64,000 bases of DNA from Nereocystis luetkeana (taxonomy: Eukaryota; Sar; Phaeophyceae; Laminariales; Laminariaceae). Position numbers and translations under genes: made by a program. The stretch covers positions 9,626,270 through 9,690,269 of the forward strand of contig JARUPZ010000016.1 in assembly GCA_031213475.1 (NCBI GenBank). Reading direction: 5' to 3'. Shown here piece by piece: positions 47,853 through 58,913 of this stretch (its first letter is position 1; every line of letters begins with the position of its first letter). The notes below the pieces were generated by a model that saw only the letters and a list, made by a program, of their open reading frames with translations, did not search any database and was not told the origin of the DNA.

Positions 47853-50800
47853 CTGGGCGGGTAAAATGCGAAAAGAGGGCGAGAGCATCCAAGGAACGCT
47901 ATCTGTTAGGGTCCTTCTTTACGAAAAATAAATGCTCACTACTGCAGTCGCGAGGAACAAAAAACTCATATTTTCGCCAATCGTGAAACCGGCACGTCTC
48001 AAGTCACGAAATCGTGACAATAAAAAGTCACTTAAAACATCAGGAAATGCTGATATCTCCCTGTCAGCTGCCCCATGGATACGTTGTGCTCTGGACGGGC
48101 ACAATATGGAAAGGGCCAAGCGAGGGTGTGGGCCTGGAGAATTGCGTTTGCCCGGATTTTTTAGTCGGTGACGGTCTAAGCCGGCCTTGAGCCTCTCGTG
48201 TACTCCGTTTGTTTCGTTCATTTTGGTCCTTTCCCGAGGGCTGTTATCTTACAACAATCCAAAGAAAAACCCGCGGTACCAACGATTTCAATGCAAGAGC
48301 CGGGTGGAGGGTGACACGCAAGCCTCGACAAGGACAAATGGCCACACCACCAGATGGAAACTTCCAACAGCAACAACAACAAACAACGAACAACGAACAA
48401 ACAACAACACCGTCAACACAAACGCCAACCACCACGAACAACGAAAAAACCATCACCGCCGTCTCTCGGAACAAAAAACGAAACGCTCGGTTGCACAAAC
48501 ACTTCACACGACGGACAGATCATGACCTATCTTATCTATCTACAGATAGATCATCTAGACCCTAGCCGGCTGCAATGACGTAACAGGTACCTACTGTAGT
48601 ACAGATCCAACCCAGGAAACCTGTACGGCAGTAGACAATGAACATTATACCGCTCCCATGCGGCAAAACATGAGCTAGATCATACAGATCATGCAGATCA
48701 GGGATCTATATATCTGCCCTGAACTACAGTAGTGCCTATGGGTATACGTCATGGGACTGGTAATCGATGTTCTATTCTGTCCTGAGGAGCGGAACAGTTC
48801 ACAAGATAACCACACCAAGCAAGAACCACTTTACCCCAGCAGCGGCGTGTCGGGGTAAAAGACAACAGCCCCGGTGTGTTTGTTTCGCCCGCGACAGCAG
48901 TACTAATGCGGTGGAACACATCTATTTTGATAGTAATGACAACCAAGCACATAAATGGGGGGGAGTCCATCGTGGGTTCTAACTACGACCACTCTGCGTG
49001 TGAACATAAGGAGTGTTTACACGTTAATCTGAAGACGAATCGACCGTTATACTTCCATCCAGACCCCCGTAAGATAGCGGTGGCCTTCCCGAACAAAGGC
49101 CAATAAGAGCAGACTAACCTGGATGCAGATAGAAAGTTCTGAGATCATGCTTCCGGCGTTCGGGCCCACCACGGTGGCTCCCAAAATCTTGCCCCCCGAG
49201 TTTTTCTGCACGGTGATCTTGGCGAAACCCTGGGTGATGCCCTCGCACTTGCAGCGGTCGACTTCCGCCATTTGGCGCTGACGGTTACATTCGGATGAAG
49301 TGACGGTTACATTTATTTAGATGAAGCGACGGTTGCGTTTATTTATGGATGAAGTGACGGTTACATCTATTTAGATGAAGTGACGGTCACATATATTTAT
49401 GGATGAAGTGACCGTTGCGTTTATTTATGGATGAAGTGACGGTTACATTTATTTAGATGAAGTGACGGTTACATATATTTAGATGAAGTGACGGTTGCGT
49501 TTATCTATGGATGAGGTGACGGTTATATATATTTATGGATGAAGTGACGGTTACATATATTTATGGATGAAGTGGCCGTTGCGTTTATTTATGGATGAAG
49601 TGACGTTTACATTTATTTAGATGAGGTGACGGTTACATTTATTTATGGATGAAGTGACGGTTACATTTATTTAGATGAAGTGACGGTTGCGTTTGTCTAT
49701 GAATGAAGTGACGGTTACATATATTTATGGATGAGGTGGCCGTTACGTTTGTGGTAATATAAGGGCATGAAACGACGGTTAGATGTATAGATGAAACCAC
49801 GACCACATTTCGATACATATAACGATGGTTGCATCTTGAACCTATAGTGAAGATGCCACATCTACTTTCAACGATGACTGTCGCATACCAGGCGCCTGGT
49901 ATACATTAGAAGACGGCAATATCTCGACCGCCCAAAGACCGACCGTGATGGATAGGCTAAAAAAAAGCAAATCATTTTTTTCGCCCACAAAAACAAGCAC
50001 ACACGTTTATCGCAATCTTGAGAGCAAGAAAAAAAAAACACCCTTGCACACAGCCTTACCAGCGCACAACAACAAAAAAAGCCAACAAAAAATCGTCATC
50101 TGACACACCAAAACCCCTCCCTCAGTCCTTCCCGCTGCCTACAAATGTGAACGCACTTTGAAAAAAAATCTCACCATGTAAGACTCGAACTCCACCCCCG
50201 CTTGCGTGAGCTCGGCCTCGTATTTGCCCACGTGCGCCACCTCGGGCTCGGTGTAAGTGCACCACGGGATGAGGAGGTCGGACTCCTTGTTCTTGTCGCC
50301 TAGGAACATGTTCCTGATCGCCACGCGCGCCTAGGACACGCCAACAACGATGACGGTAACGCCGAAAACCCGTGGATTATCGTCACAACCCCGGCCACAG
50401 CGGAAGGTTGGGTTTGCTATCACGGGGGGCCATCGTTAATAGTTAATAGGACCTATGGTAATACATAAAAAACCTACCCTGGTATAAATTTAACCATTTT
50501 TACCAACAATATTTGGTCCTACCCTGGTATTAACTATGGTCCCCCGTAATAGTGTACATAGAGGAGGGCGATCGAAGACAGGAGTAGGCTTTGTACTGAT
50601 GACGCGAGAGGGGCTACTGACAGCGCAATAGAAGGGAAAAATCAGCTCAGCAGACTCGCGCAGCAAAGGGGCGATCCATCGAGCAGTTGGCTGGGACATG
50701 GGAACAATCGCAGCCGAAGCTCAAGCTTACAGTAACAGAGGGCGATCACCGCGACACACTGCGTACAGCTCAACAACCAGCGATCGCTTGCGGTAGAGTA

Positions 50801-51113
50801 GTATCACAGCCCAGTAGACTGTCCATAGCGCAGCTCGACGACAGGAAGCAGCAGACTACTCGTAACCCAATAGCAGAAGACTATCACAGCTCAGTAGACG
50901 ATTACTAGCGCACCTCGGCATGAACGGAGTCGAAACATACTATTGTACGCGTCATCCCCCCCCCTCTCCCCCACCGCAACAACGCCTCCAAACAAAAAAA
51001 AACGCCTCACCTGCCAGTCTGCCGCGTGGGTAAACTTGTACGGAGATGCGCAGTCACCGCAAGCGTAGATGTTGGGGGATGTCGTCCTGGTTCAGGAGAT
51101 CGGAGGAAGGAGG

Positions 51114-51150
<37 letters not shown>

Positions 51151-54100
51151 GGGGGGCGTTCTCATTTGTTGCTGGCGTTGGTCGTGTGACCATTGACCGG
51201 TCATCCCTTTCGAGACGGAGCACAGAGGCGGAAAAGGCGATGCGCAAGTAAGACAAGTAACAAGGTACCGGCACCTGGTACATACACTATGTGGCGGGTA
51301 ATAAACAGTACCTGGTACAGCAGTAGTATTCAAAACCAAACATGGGGTGAAAACACAGGGGGATGCCTGGTTTTAGGGTCCATCGTGGGAGTCTGATTAC
51401 AACATTTAGCCCCCCTTGTAATATTGCAGCAGTCTTTTTTCCCTCTAGGGACGATCGAGGGAGTAACCTTACGTACGCAAAATTCTAATTTTCCAAGGGA
51501 CGATAAGGAGGTCTGCCGTAAATGCCACACCAGCCACGTTTCATACCGGCAATTTTATTTCATTTTTCAATCCTCCTCCATCCCTTTTACTAGCTTCGTC
51601 CTTCTTCTTCTCTCTCCCTCCTATTACGGGGGGCTATAGTTAATAGGACCAAACATTGTTAGTAACATGGTTAAATAGATAGGTTTTTATGTATACCAAA
51701 GGTCCTATTAACTATGGTCCCCCGTAATAGTCGCTCCTTGCATGGTATTTAACTTGAGCAGACTCACGTAACCCCCATCGATTTAGGGGATAAAAAAAAG
51801 GCGAACCCGCTGTATAGATCGGACCATCTCCGAGACGCAGCATTAAGGGCAAGCGTAGGTCAAGTACCCTCCATGACCCATACCACCTCTACAGAGGCCG
51901 CACCGCCTGAATGACGCACGCACATCGCAAAGGAGTACATGCCGTCATCCGACATTTTCCCTTCCGTTTCATTGAAAAAGAAAAGAAAAAGAGACCAAAG
52001 TGATGGGACGGGGGAGGCGTTCTACGATAGAGATTCACCCTAATTTTTCTGAGGCTCCTCACGTGAGGAGCTCCATGCCATTATTAAGTCACCCGAAAAA
52101 TGGCTCCAGTAACAATCAAATTGCACCCCGATGAATAAATCCCATGGCCGAAGTATGCAAAAGCGTCATTTTTCGAAACAATATTGGCATTCGCGCGATT
52201 TTTGTTTTGGGGTTAAGGGTCCCCGTCATTCAGAAACCATTTTAGCGGAAATGTGTTACCTCTATCGTAGAACGCGTCGGGGCCAGCCAATCGGAATCCC
52301 CTATAGGCCGGTCGTGCCACCTCTGTGGCCCACGCCACAACATGGCCTGCCCACAGGCTCCAGGCTCCACAAAACGCCTGCCACTGTTGTAGCTCCACGA
52401 TACCCCTACTTGTAACGACGCGCACCGCACTGTTACGTGGGACCATAGTAAAATAGGACCAAATATTGTTCGTAAAAATGGGGAATATATAGGTTTTTGT
52501 GTGTACCGTAGGTCCTATTTACTACGGTCCCCCGCACTACAGGTACACATGCCTGCAAGCGTGGCGGCGATTTGGGTATTTGCTTGCTTCGCTTGCGTTC
52601 GACAACCAACCAAGCGGTGGGACGGGACCAATCAACCGACAAAACCAACCGATCCCGCAACAAGCAGTCACGGATGCCACCGCCATCGCCCTCCACCTCG
52701 TCGGTGAAAACCCGACGCTCCGTCTCGGCATTGTGGAGATGCGAGGGTCCATGATCGTACGACTGTACGGCTATGCATGACATGAGTGCACCCCCCCACC
52801 ACCACCACATTTTCAGTTTATCTTTCATCCTCCGGCGGATTGGCTAGGCTTAACGCTCAAGCTCACCGCACTTCCACATCTAAAACATGCGTCACGTATC
52901 AATATATAAAAACGTCGCTAACACCCCCCCCCCCCCCCCCCCCGCCCCACCATCCACCACCGCCACCTCCTCACCTGAAGTAGTCGTCGATGACCACCCC
53001 CTGTCGGTTGTTGTAGTCCACGCCGGCCTCTTCCAGGCCCACTCCGAACACGTTAGGGACGCGGCCGGTAGCGTTGAGGAGGCAGTCACACTCGTACACC
53101 TCCTCCTCTGCCGGAAGGGAACGGCACAAGACCGCCACCACACGAAAAATCAGCCACATAGCGCAAGGAGTGAGAAACGACCGAATAAAAACGTACCAGG
53201 GTGCCAGGTGAGGCTCACGTTCGAGGGACATCGCCAAGATACTTGTATCAAAAGCATCGTGTTCCGTATACCGTGGCTGCCTCGGAGAATAGAGCTTGAA
53301 GGGAGGCGCGACACGGATACAGCAGCACAGAGCACAAAAAAAAAAAGAAGCTGAAAAAAAAAATCAAGAGTCCATGTGCCTTGCTCTGCGCGGCTCGGCA
53401 GGGCGGAACGCAATCCCTCAAAAGTCAGAGCCAGCTCGCGCGACTTTGAGCGCCCAGAGCATGGACCCCAGAGCTCGTCCAGGAACCTACAGTAGGCGTG
53501 CTTCGTAGCCGAAAACAAAAGCGCGAGAAAAAAAAGACCAGCGCCCACCGGAGAAAGAGCCTTGCAAAACGTGCGAAGAAACAACTTATCACACATTTAC
53601 CTATCATGTACTGTACCACTTTGGCCCGGAATATAGTATCCATTCGTGGTGTGGCATGAACATAAGACAGATCTTATATTATCGGTCAGAGCGGTACCCC
53701 TCACCCACGAAATAGAAGGCCCGTTTCGATTGAATACCACGGTACAGCTATAGAAGAGGCCCTTATTTTGTTAAAGGGGAGGGGGGGACAAGAGCGGGGG
53801 TCGGCGGTCTCACCCCCGTTTTTGTCTAGGATGACCCGGTAGGCCTTAAAGGGGGCCTTGAACTGTTCCCCTCCCTCATCGCACTCCACACGCTTGATGC
53901 GGGCACCTGGACACAGCACATATTAGGATGGCGTTGGGGGGGGGGGGGGGGCGTACTCATTATCGTGCATGGCCGTAGTCGTATGACCATAGACCATCGC
54001 ATCCCTACAATGCCGGGACGGAGACCCTCGCATCCTTTCAATGCCGGGACGGAGACCCTCGCATCCTTTCAATGCCGGGACGGAGACCCTCGCATCCCTA

Positions 54101-57100
54101 CAACACCGGGACGGAGACCCTCGCATCCCTACAAGGCCGGAGCGGAGCACGTCGGGTTTACAGTAGGTTGAACTCGATGCGTTGTTGACGCTGAAAAACA
54201 AGGTCCATGGTTACACAGCGCAACTATGAAATGACAAGTACGTACAAGCTTCCGCTTCGGGACTTTGGTTCCATGACTTCAAACCCCGGGGGGTGTCGCA
54301 AACTGAAAAGGGACAACACGATCAGGCTATGTTCGTTCCTCGTACCAGGTACGATCGTACTCGTAGTATATACTCCGCATTCGTTTTAACAGTGCAGTGT
54401 ACATGTACCTACATTTGACTCTAATTCCAAGTGAAATGTCCCCACAACGGGGCTGCCGTAGTAATAAAAGGCTATTAAAAGGGTCAAGAGAAACACCGAT
54501 TCAAGAGAGCTTAGTGTGCCACAAAAGGGACGGCGACAGCAACAGCAACCAATATCTCCCCAACACACAAAAAAAGATGCTCTACCAGGAAAACCGCAAG
54601 CAAGAAAAACAAACCAAACTTAAAGCAGTCTGATCCTCCTCTTCGCTCCTCCAGCTAGAATACATTCTGTACCAATCCGCAAAAGGGGAGGCGGACAGCA
54701 ACAGCAGCAACACTCCCGATCAAGCAAAAAAGGCGTAAACGCAAGCAAGCGTGAGGAACCAAACCGAAACTAAACCAACCTAGTCTGATCTCCAGCCCGT
54801 CCTCGAGCAGAGCCTTTTCGAGGCACTTGGCGGCGTCCGGGTCCTCCCTAGGCAGAAGCTGGTCGGCGTACTCGAAGCAAGTCACCTGAGCCGATAACAA
54901 CCAGAAGTAACGACCAACTTGCGATTACTAACAACCAAGGAAACGACCAACTTCGTTCAGCGTGCGATTATTTACAACTAAAAGTCAACAACCAGAGCAA
55001 CTATATACCTGATTAATAGCAACAGCCAGGGTTACAACCAGCTTCGTTGAGCGAATGAATAACAACCAGAGGAACAACCAACGCTACAACTATCTTCTTT
55101 CAGCGTGCGGTTATTAGCAACCAGACCAAGAACCAAAACAGAAACGAACTTCGTTCAGGGTGCGATTATTAACAAACAGAGGAACAGCCAGAGGAACAAC
55201 CGTTTAGGACCCCAGGCTCTACATATAGCGCCCGAAACACACCGGAAGCGCGGTCATGGCACGAACGCGCAGCACTAGAAGTAGCACGACGCTGCATGCG
55301 TGTCGTTAACGGCTAACCTTACCGTTACCGGCTAACGCCAACGATCACAGCTACATGAACATGAAACAGTAACGCCCTTGAACACCCGACAGTCGCCGTA
55401 GTACCCACCTTGCACCCAAAGCGCTGCATGGCCTGAGACATCTCTAACCCGATGGGCCCGGCGCCGATCACGCCCATGCGAGGCGGCAGCTCCTCCAAGT
55501 TCCAGAAGTTGGAGTTGGTAATATGAGGCATGTCCTTCAGCCCAGTCACGGGAGGGATGGACGCCGAAGCGCCGGTTGCCACCATCGCCTGCGCACAAGA
55601 TTACCAAAGGTGACTTAAAGACGGACGTTGTGGAAGCGTTTGGGATCGAGATGTGCCACCTAGACTAGGGGGTGGGGGTGGGGTACACTCAAGTCATGCT
55701 CGTATGACCATAGACCCTCGCATCCCTACAATGCCGGGATGGAGCACGTGGGGTTTTCACCGACCAGGCTTGCATATTGCTTGTTAGCACCAACCGCGAA
55801 GCGCCGTGAGGTGTTTCGGCGAGTTGCATTAAGGGTGAGCTGAATGCTTATACGTGAAAACCGCTCGTGAGGCGGGTTTCGGCACCTTGGGCGCATTTTC
55901 TTGCATAAGCAGGAGGCTGCGCATTTGCTGCTTGCCTTAGTTATTTGACCATTGACCACGCCTCCCTTCGAGACGCAGCAACGCCTCTACTCCTAATAGA
56001 GACACTTCCAACAACTGGGCGCTCGTTACGTTTTTCCATACAATGCATAGAACCTTTTCGCTTAACTTATCCCTTTCGAGACGGAGCGGGGAGAGGTATC
56101 CTAAAACTACGGCGAGAAAAAAACAAGCAAACGAACAAAAACAGGGGTGTTAATTATTACTTTTAATAATTCGTACAGAAACTCCCTCCCATCCCGATTA
56201 CTGAGTTTCCGTATTCGGACTCGGAGAAGGGAGAGCGATATCGTTCCCCTCTTCTGTTCTGTCGGGGCACCCAACCCAGCCTCACCTTATCGAACTTGAG
56301 CGTCTTTCCGGCAACCTCCACGGTGTCGGCCGACGTGAACACTCCCCGGCCCAGGAATATGTGTTTTACGAAGTCTCGCGAGTAACGGGCGACGGAGTCG
56401 TGCTTTACGTTTTGAGGGGACGGGGGACGGGCAGCGGGAGAAGAAGCAGCAACCGCAAAATCATGGACATAAGTTGAGACGTGGCGCTTTTGTGTACAAG
56501 AAACTCGGCCTTGGGGGACTTGAACATCTCACAGCTGTAGAAGAGCAGGTCAGGGCAGTACCTTGCACGGCACACGAGTCAGCGAGAGACAATCAAAAGC
56601 GGCAATCGTAATAACACAAAAAATGATCAAAATACAAACTCGAGATAACAAAGTAAAACTAGAACACCTCGTGAGAAACGCGAAAAAAAGAACTAGCCAA
56701 AAAAGCAAACGAACAGCTTATCAAAAAGGAAAACACCTTTCGTGAAAACCCGAAAGAGAAGAGATAAAAAAAAAAGTCAATCAGTAGAAACACACCTCTC
56801 GCAAGAAATGCGATGAGCAAAAATAGTGTAGTGAGAAAAAGAAAAGCGCCTCGGAGAAGCCTGCCTCACCCACCCACACACTCACGAACTCACGAACTCA
56901 TTAACTCACCTCCGAGATGTCCGAGCGTATCCGGCGCATCCTCCTCATGACCTTGCCGAAGTCCACGGTCACCTCCCCCGGAATTTCCACTCCGAATTCC
57001 GCAGAGGTCTTGACCTCGTGCAGCCTGGTCGCGCACGCAATGAGCGCCTACTCGACACAAATTGTACACAGACGTGGGGTGGGTGGGGGAGGGGGTACTC

Positions 57101-57631
57101 ATTTGCTGTTTGCCTCAGTCACTTGACCATTGACCACGCATCTCTTTCGAGGGGGGTGGGGGGGGGGTAACTGAGCATGCCCCAGGAGGATAAGCTAGAA
57201 GGGCGTGATACAAGGCGAGAAGCGAAGCGCCTCGCATCGTTTACAGATATCAACTGCTTGGGGTGGGGGGTGGAAGAGGAGGGGGGTGGGGGGTGGTGGT
57301 TGGGGGGGGGGGGGGGGGGGAGGATGGGGTGGGATGAGGGTTGGGGGGGGTAACGTGGGGGTGGGGGGTGGAGAGGGTACGAGGGGGGGGGTGTACTGAG
57401 GGCGTGGGGGGTAGAGGGGGGAGGGGGATAGTGGCGTGAGCGAGTTGCGGTTTCGCTCTTCATTATGCAGCCGCTCGGTTCTCACTGCCCAGTGCACACC
57501 TTGGACGGCACGCAGCCGACGTTGAGGCAGTCCCCTCCCATGGCGTGCTGCTCCACCAGAGCGCACGTCTTGCCCAGGCCGTTGGCGATGATCACGCTCA
57601 GCAAGCCGGCCGCGCCCGAGCCGATGACAAC
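47700..57631 (-). CDS. Class I pyridine nucleotide-disulfide oxidoreductase, 5'-incomplete
   Basis: Eleven exons, from 57500-57631 leftward to 47700-47852, join with consistent phases to about 480 residues. FAD-binding VVIGSGAAG and redox disulfide GGDCLNVGCVPSK come first; then the ATGA motif (MVATGASASIPP), the NAD(P)H dinucleotide fold (GVIGAGPIGLEMSQAM), the second FAD motif (NIYACGDCASPYKFTHAADW) and the C-terminal dimer/active-site segment TIHPYPTAAE. Known: these flavoproteins use NAD(P)H to reduce a disulfide or metal substrate. The KFTHAAD and HPYPT patterns match the mercuric reductase-like branch rather than glutathione reductase. No merA-type C-terminal Cys pair, so Hg specificity is not supported. 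N-terminal exon and targeting peptide not found. Confidence 0.85.
48060..48125. pseudogene. Duplicate of the exon 11 acceptor region
   Basis: cagctgccccatggatacgt repeats 47830-47849 exactly and continues tg.tctgg.cgggcacaata.gg.aaag like the intron side, 230 bp upstream in gene orientation. Confidence 0.65.
48515..48735. mobile_element. GATC-rich dispersed element
   Basis: tacagatagatcatctagac, acagatccaacccaggaaac, aaaacatgagctagatcata, ctatatatctgccctga. In reductase intron 10. Confidence 0.75.
49119..49277 (-). CDS. Reductase exon 10
   Basis: RQMAEVDRCKCEGITQGFAK, KILGATVVGPNAGSMISEL: dimerisation-domain beta-strands with the conserved ILGA-x-hydrophobic-VGP-x-AGEMI pattern (Ser for Glu). 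Donor cag|gttagt. Confidence 0.85.
49279..49770. repeat. 24/28-bp minisatellite abutting exon 10
   Basis: About 18 units of gatgaagtgacggttacatt plus tattta(tg). The unit's tgacggttacatt is present at the exon acceptor itself (49279-49291). Confidence 0.9.
50175..50330 (-). CDS. Reductase exon 9
   Basis: ARVAIRNMFLGDKNKESDLL, IPWCTYTEPEVAHVG: the PWCTYTxPEVAxVG motif opens the interface domain. Phase 0; acceptor gtgtcctag, donor atg|gtgaga. Confidence 0.85.
50418..50552. mobile_element. Fold-back MITE family 1 with two CCCTGG insertions
   Basis: TACCCTGGTA at 50475-50484 and 50520-50529, both where other copies have TA. Confidence 0.8.
51011..51086 (-). CDS. Reductase exon 8
   Basis: TTSPNIYACGDCASPYKFTH then AADWQ: second FAD-binding motif, Asp of ACGDC contacting the ribityl chain. 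76 nt, completes an Arg codon split by the intron. Confidence 0.85.
51116..51150. repeat. Poly(G) tract
   Basis: About 33 G in the plus strand; in the transcript a C-tract about 30 nt upstream of the exon 8 acceptor. The flanking ttctcatttgttgctggcgt .. gtgtgaccattgaccggtc resembles sequence at 55930 and 57095. Confidence 0.9.
51621..51730. mobile_element. Fold-back MITE family 1
   Basis: tattacggggggctatagtt ... aactatggtcccccgtaata. Confidence 0.85.
52432..52539. mobile_element. Fold-back MITE family 1
   Basis: gttacgtgggaccatagtaa ... tttactacggtcccccgcac. Confidence 0.8.
52700..52800 (+). mobile_element. Poly(C)-end element, ~95-bp copy
   Basis: gtcggtgaaaacccgacgct, ttgtggagatgcgagggtcc, catgacatgagtgcacccccc. 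Confidence 0.65.
52975..53107 (-). CDS. Reductase exon 7
   Basis: EEVYECDCLLNATGRVPNVF: the D-x-hydrophobic-hydrophobic-x-ATGR-x-PN motif before the second FAD segment; ends GVVIDDYF plus a split Arg. A C-run (52923-52943) follows within about 35 nt of the donor. Confidence 0.85.
53814..53906 (-). CDS. Reductase exon 6
   Basis: ARIKRVECDEGGEQFKAPFK then AYRVILDKNG: beta-strands of the NAD domain. Phase 1 in and out. Confidence 0.75.
53935..54160 (-). mobile_element. Poly(C)-end element with internal amplification
   Basis: G-run 53937-53952, family end, then five tandem ~31-bp units gaccctcgcatcc(c/t)t(t/a)caa.gccgggacgga. Confidence 0.75.
54405..54485. mobile_element. Fold-back family 2, partial
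   Basis: tttgactctaattccaagtg, ccccacaacggggctgccgt, aaaagggtcaa. Confidence 0.5.
54540..54660. pseudogene. Duplicate of exon 5 donor region
   Basis: cagcaacagcaacc, cgcaagcaag, aaccaaac.ta.a and agtctgatc.tcc recur about 155 bp on at the true donor (54781), so the intron contains an older copy of its own 5' end. Confidence 0.5.
54780..54885 (-). CDS. Reductase exon 5
   Basis: VTCFEYADQLLPREDPDAAK, CLEKALLEDGLEIRL: helix after the NAD fold (E.ad.lLPreD.daa..l...L...Gi). Phase 0 in, 1 out. Confidence 0.85.
54890..55202. repeat. ~75-bp diverged tandem array
   Basis: Four units of attatt.acaaccagaggaacaacc with acttcgttcagcgtgcg; begins within 10 bp of the exon 5 acceptor. Confidence 0.65.
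55409..55588 (-). CDS. Reductase exon 4
   Basis: AMVATGASASIPPVTGLKDM, then SNFWNLEELPPRMGVIGAGP and GLEMSQAMQRFGCK. ATGA motif plus Rossmann GxGxxG for NAD(P)H. 60 codons, phase 0. Confidence 0.9.
55665..55885 (-). mobile_element. Poly(C)-end element, ~215-bp copy
   Basis: ggggtggggtacactcaagt, ccctcgcatccctacaatgc, gttttcaccgaccagg, cgcgaagcgccgtgaggtgt. G-run short and interrupted. Confidence 0.7.
56286..56402 (-). CDS. Reductase exon 3
   Basis: HDSVARYSRDFVKHIFLGRG then VFTSADTVEVAGKTLKFDK: the G-x-G-x-F-x-d-x-x-TV-x-V-x-G segment. 39 codons; acceptor gtaaag. Confidence 0.8.
56910..57047 (-). CDS. Reductase exon 2
   Basis: ALIACATRLHEVKTSAEFGV directly continues CVPSK of exon 1; then VDFGKVMRRMRRIRSDISE. 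46 codons, donor gag|gtgagt. Confidence 0.9.
57060..57445. repeat. G-rich tract, strong strand asymmetry
   Basis: Runs of G with sparse T/A through 57250-57440; C-rich in the reductase transcript (intron 1). Confidence 0.85.
57500..57631 (-). CDS. Reductase exon 1 visible: FAD motif and redox disulfide
   Basis: VVIGSGAAGLLSVIIANGLG then GGDCLNVGCVPSK. The two Cys of C-x4-C are the charge-transfer disulfide. Acceptor catggcag shows at least one upstream exon (start, ..YDV..) remains unidentified to the right. Confidence 0.9.
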
Positions 57632-57711
57632 CTGCCATGAAAATGTTGGTGGAAGACGTGCGTGCGCATACGGTATTTCCGTACGATAAAATGTTATCAG
57701 TACAATGTTGC

Positions 57712-57970
57712 ACGGATCGGGCAGATCACGAGCTACAGATACATCATATATATAATCTAGATCCTACATCTCCCGTTATGAGAACCCGCGCAAGAGCTGT
57801 GCCACACAGATCCCATACGGAAAACATGGGCTCAAGTCAAAAGAGCCGTGTCATACAGGCCTCGTACAGATCCCAACCGGCAAGAAAAAAAAATGATCTA
57901 CACTACTGCAGATCGTGCAGACCATAGAGATCAGGATGATCTATCTGCCCCTGAAGATCTACCAGGAATA
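57712..57970. mobile_element. GATC-rich dispersed element
   Basis: tcgggcagatcacgagctac, gatcctacatctcccgttat, gagaacccgcgcaagagctg, agatcaggatgatctatctg. Lies where the missing reductase 5' exon would be expected. Confidence 0.65.
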
Positions 57971-58531
57971 CATCATGAGATGGCAGCACGATGGTGCTGC
58001 TGTACTTGTGCTGCTACAAGCTCTCTCTCTAATAGACGCGTGGCGCAACGGTACTCGTCGTTATTTTGGTACACAACTAATCGCCGTGTCGCTACGTACA
58101 CCTAATACTGCGAAGCCTCATATTCATGAAATTGAGAAAAAACAACGGGGATTTCTTCGAAGCTCATCTTCGCAAGCTGCGTGTGATACATGCTTAGATC
58201 GCGCGTACAACGGGTTTTATATGGTATCATGCAGGATACGCACATTCCGTGTATGAGCAAGACAATATCTGAAGCGGCAGAATTCAAGGGGAGTGTGTCT
58301 AAACGTATTAGGAAAAAAAATGAAAATATTTTTCGAGGTTGCACGTATAATAGCTCGCCACGAGCCACGAGAGGGGATTTTCTTCCGGAGTGTATTTCAT
58401 TACCAGGGTACCTATTATAACTGCTGCACTGTTTTATAAATGTACATATGGATATCATGTCATAGGTTATCGGTAAGTACTACGTATATGACGGTAAAAA
58501 AGTAAAAAAGCGAACATGAGGGTAAAAAAGA

Positions 58532-58756
58532 GCGCTATTACGGGGGGCCATAGTTAATAGGACCTATAGTATACACAAAAACCTACTGGTATATGTTCAA
58601 CTATTTTGACTAAAAATATTTGGTGCTACTACGGGGGGCCATAGTTAACAGGATCAAATATTGTTAGTAAAAATGGATAAACATATAGGTTTTTATGTAT
58701 ACCATAGGTCCTGTTAACTATGGCCCCCCGTAATAGTACCTACGGTCCCCCGTAAT
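58532..58756. mobile_element. Fold-back MITE family 1 inside another copy
   Basis: Outer copy 58532-58627 is cut near its right arm by a complete inner copy (58628-58736); the outer terminus cctacggtcccccgtaata follows at 58738-58756. TACTGGTA at 58584 in the outer copy. Confidence 0.75.
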
Positions 58757-58913
58757 AAAAGATGGCGGCGAAAAACAGAGGGGATGAAAGAGACGGACAA
58801 AAAAGAGGCCGACATTTTTACCGCCATAGCCTGGGTGCTTGGTATTACATTATAATACTTCGTACAGCGGTTGGCGGCTGACGGTATGCTTCTTTCGTAA
58901 TACTGACTATTAA

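Noticed and set aside
47232-47864. 210-codon plus-strand frame with RRLRLDGYAST repeats
   Set aside because: Minisatellite translation that runs antisense into the reductase terminal exon.
57119-57463. Pro-rich minus-strand frames
   Set aside because: C-rich intron between reductase exons 1 and 2; spliced out in the conserved CVPSK-ALIA junction.
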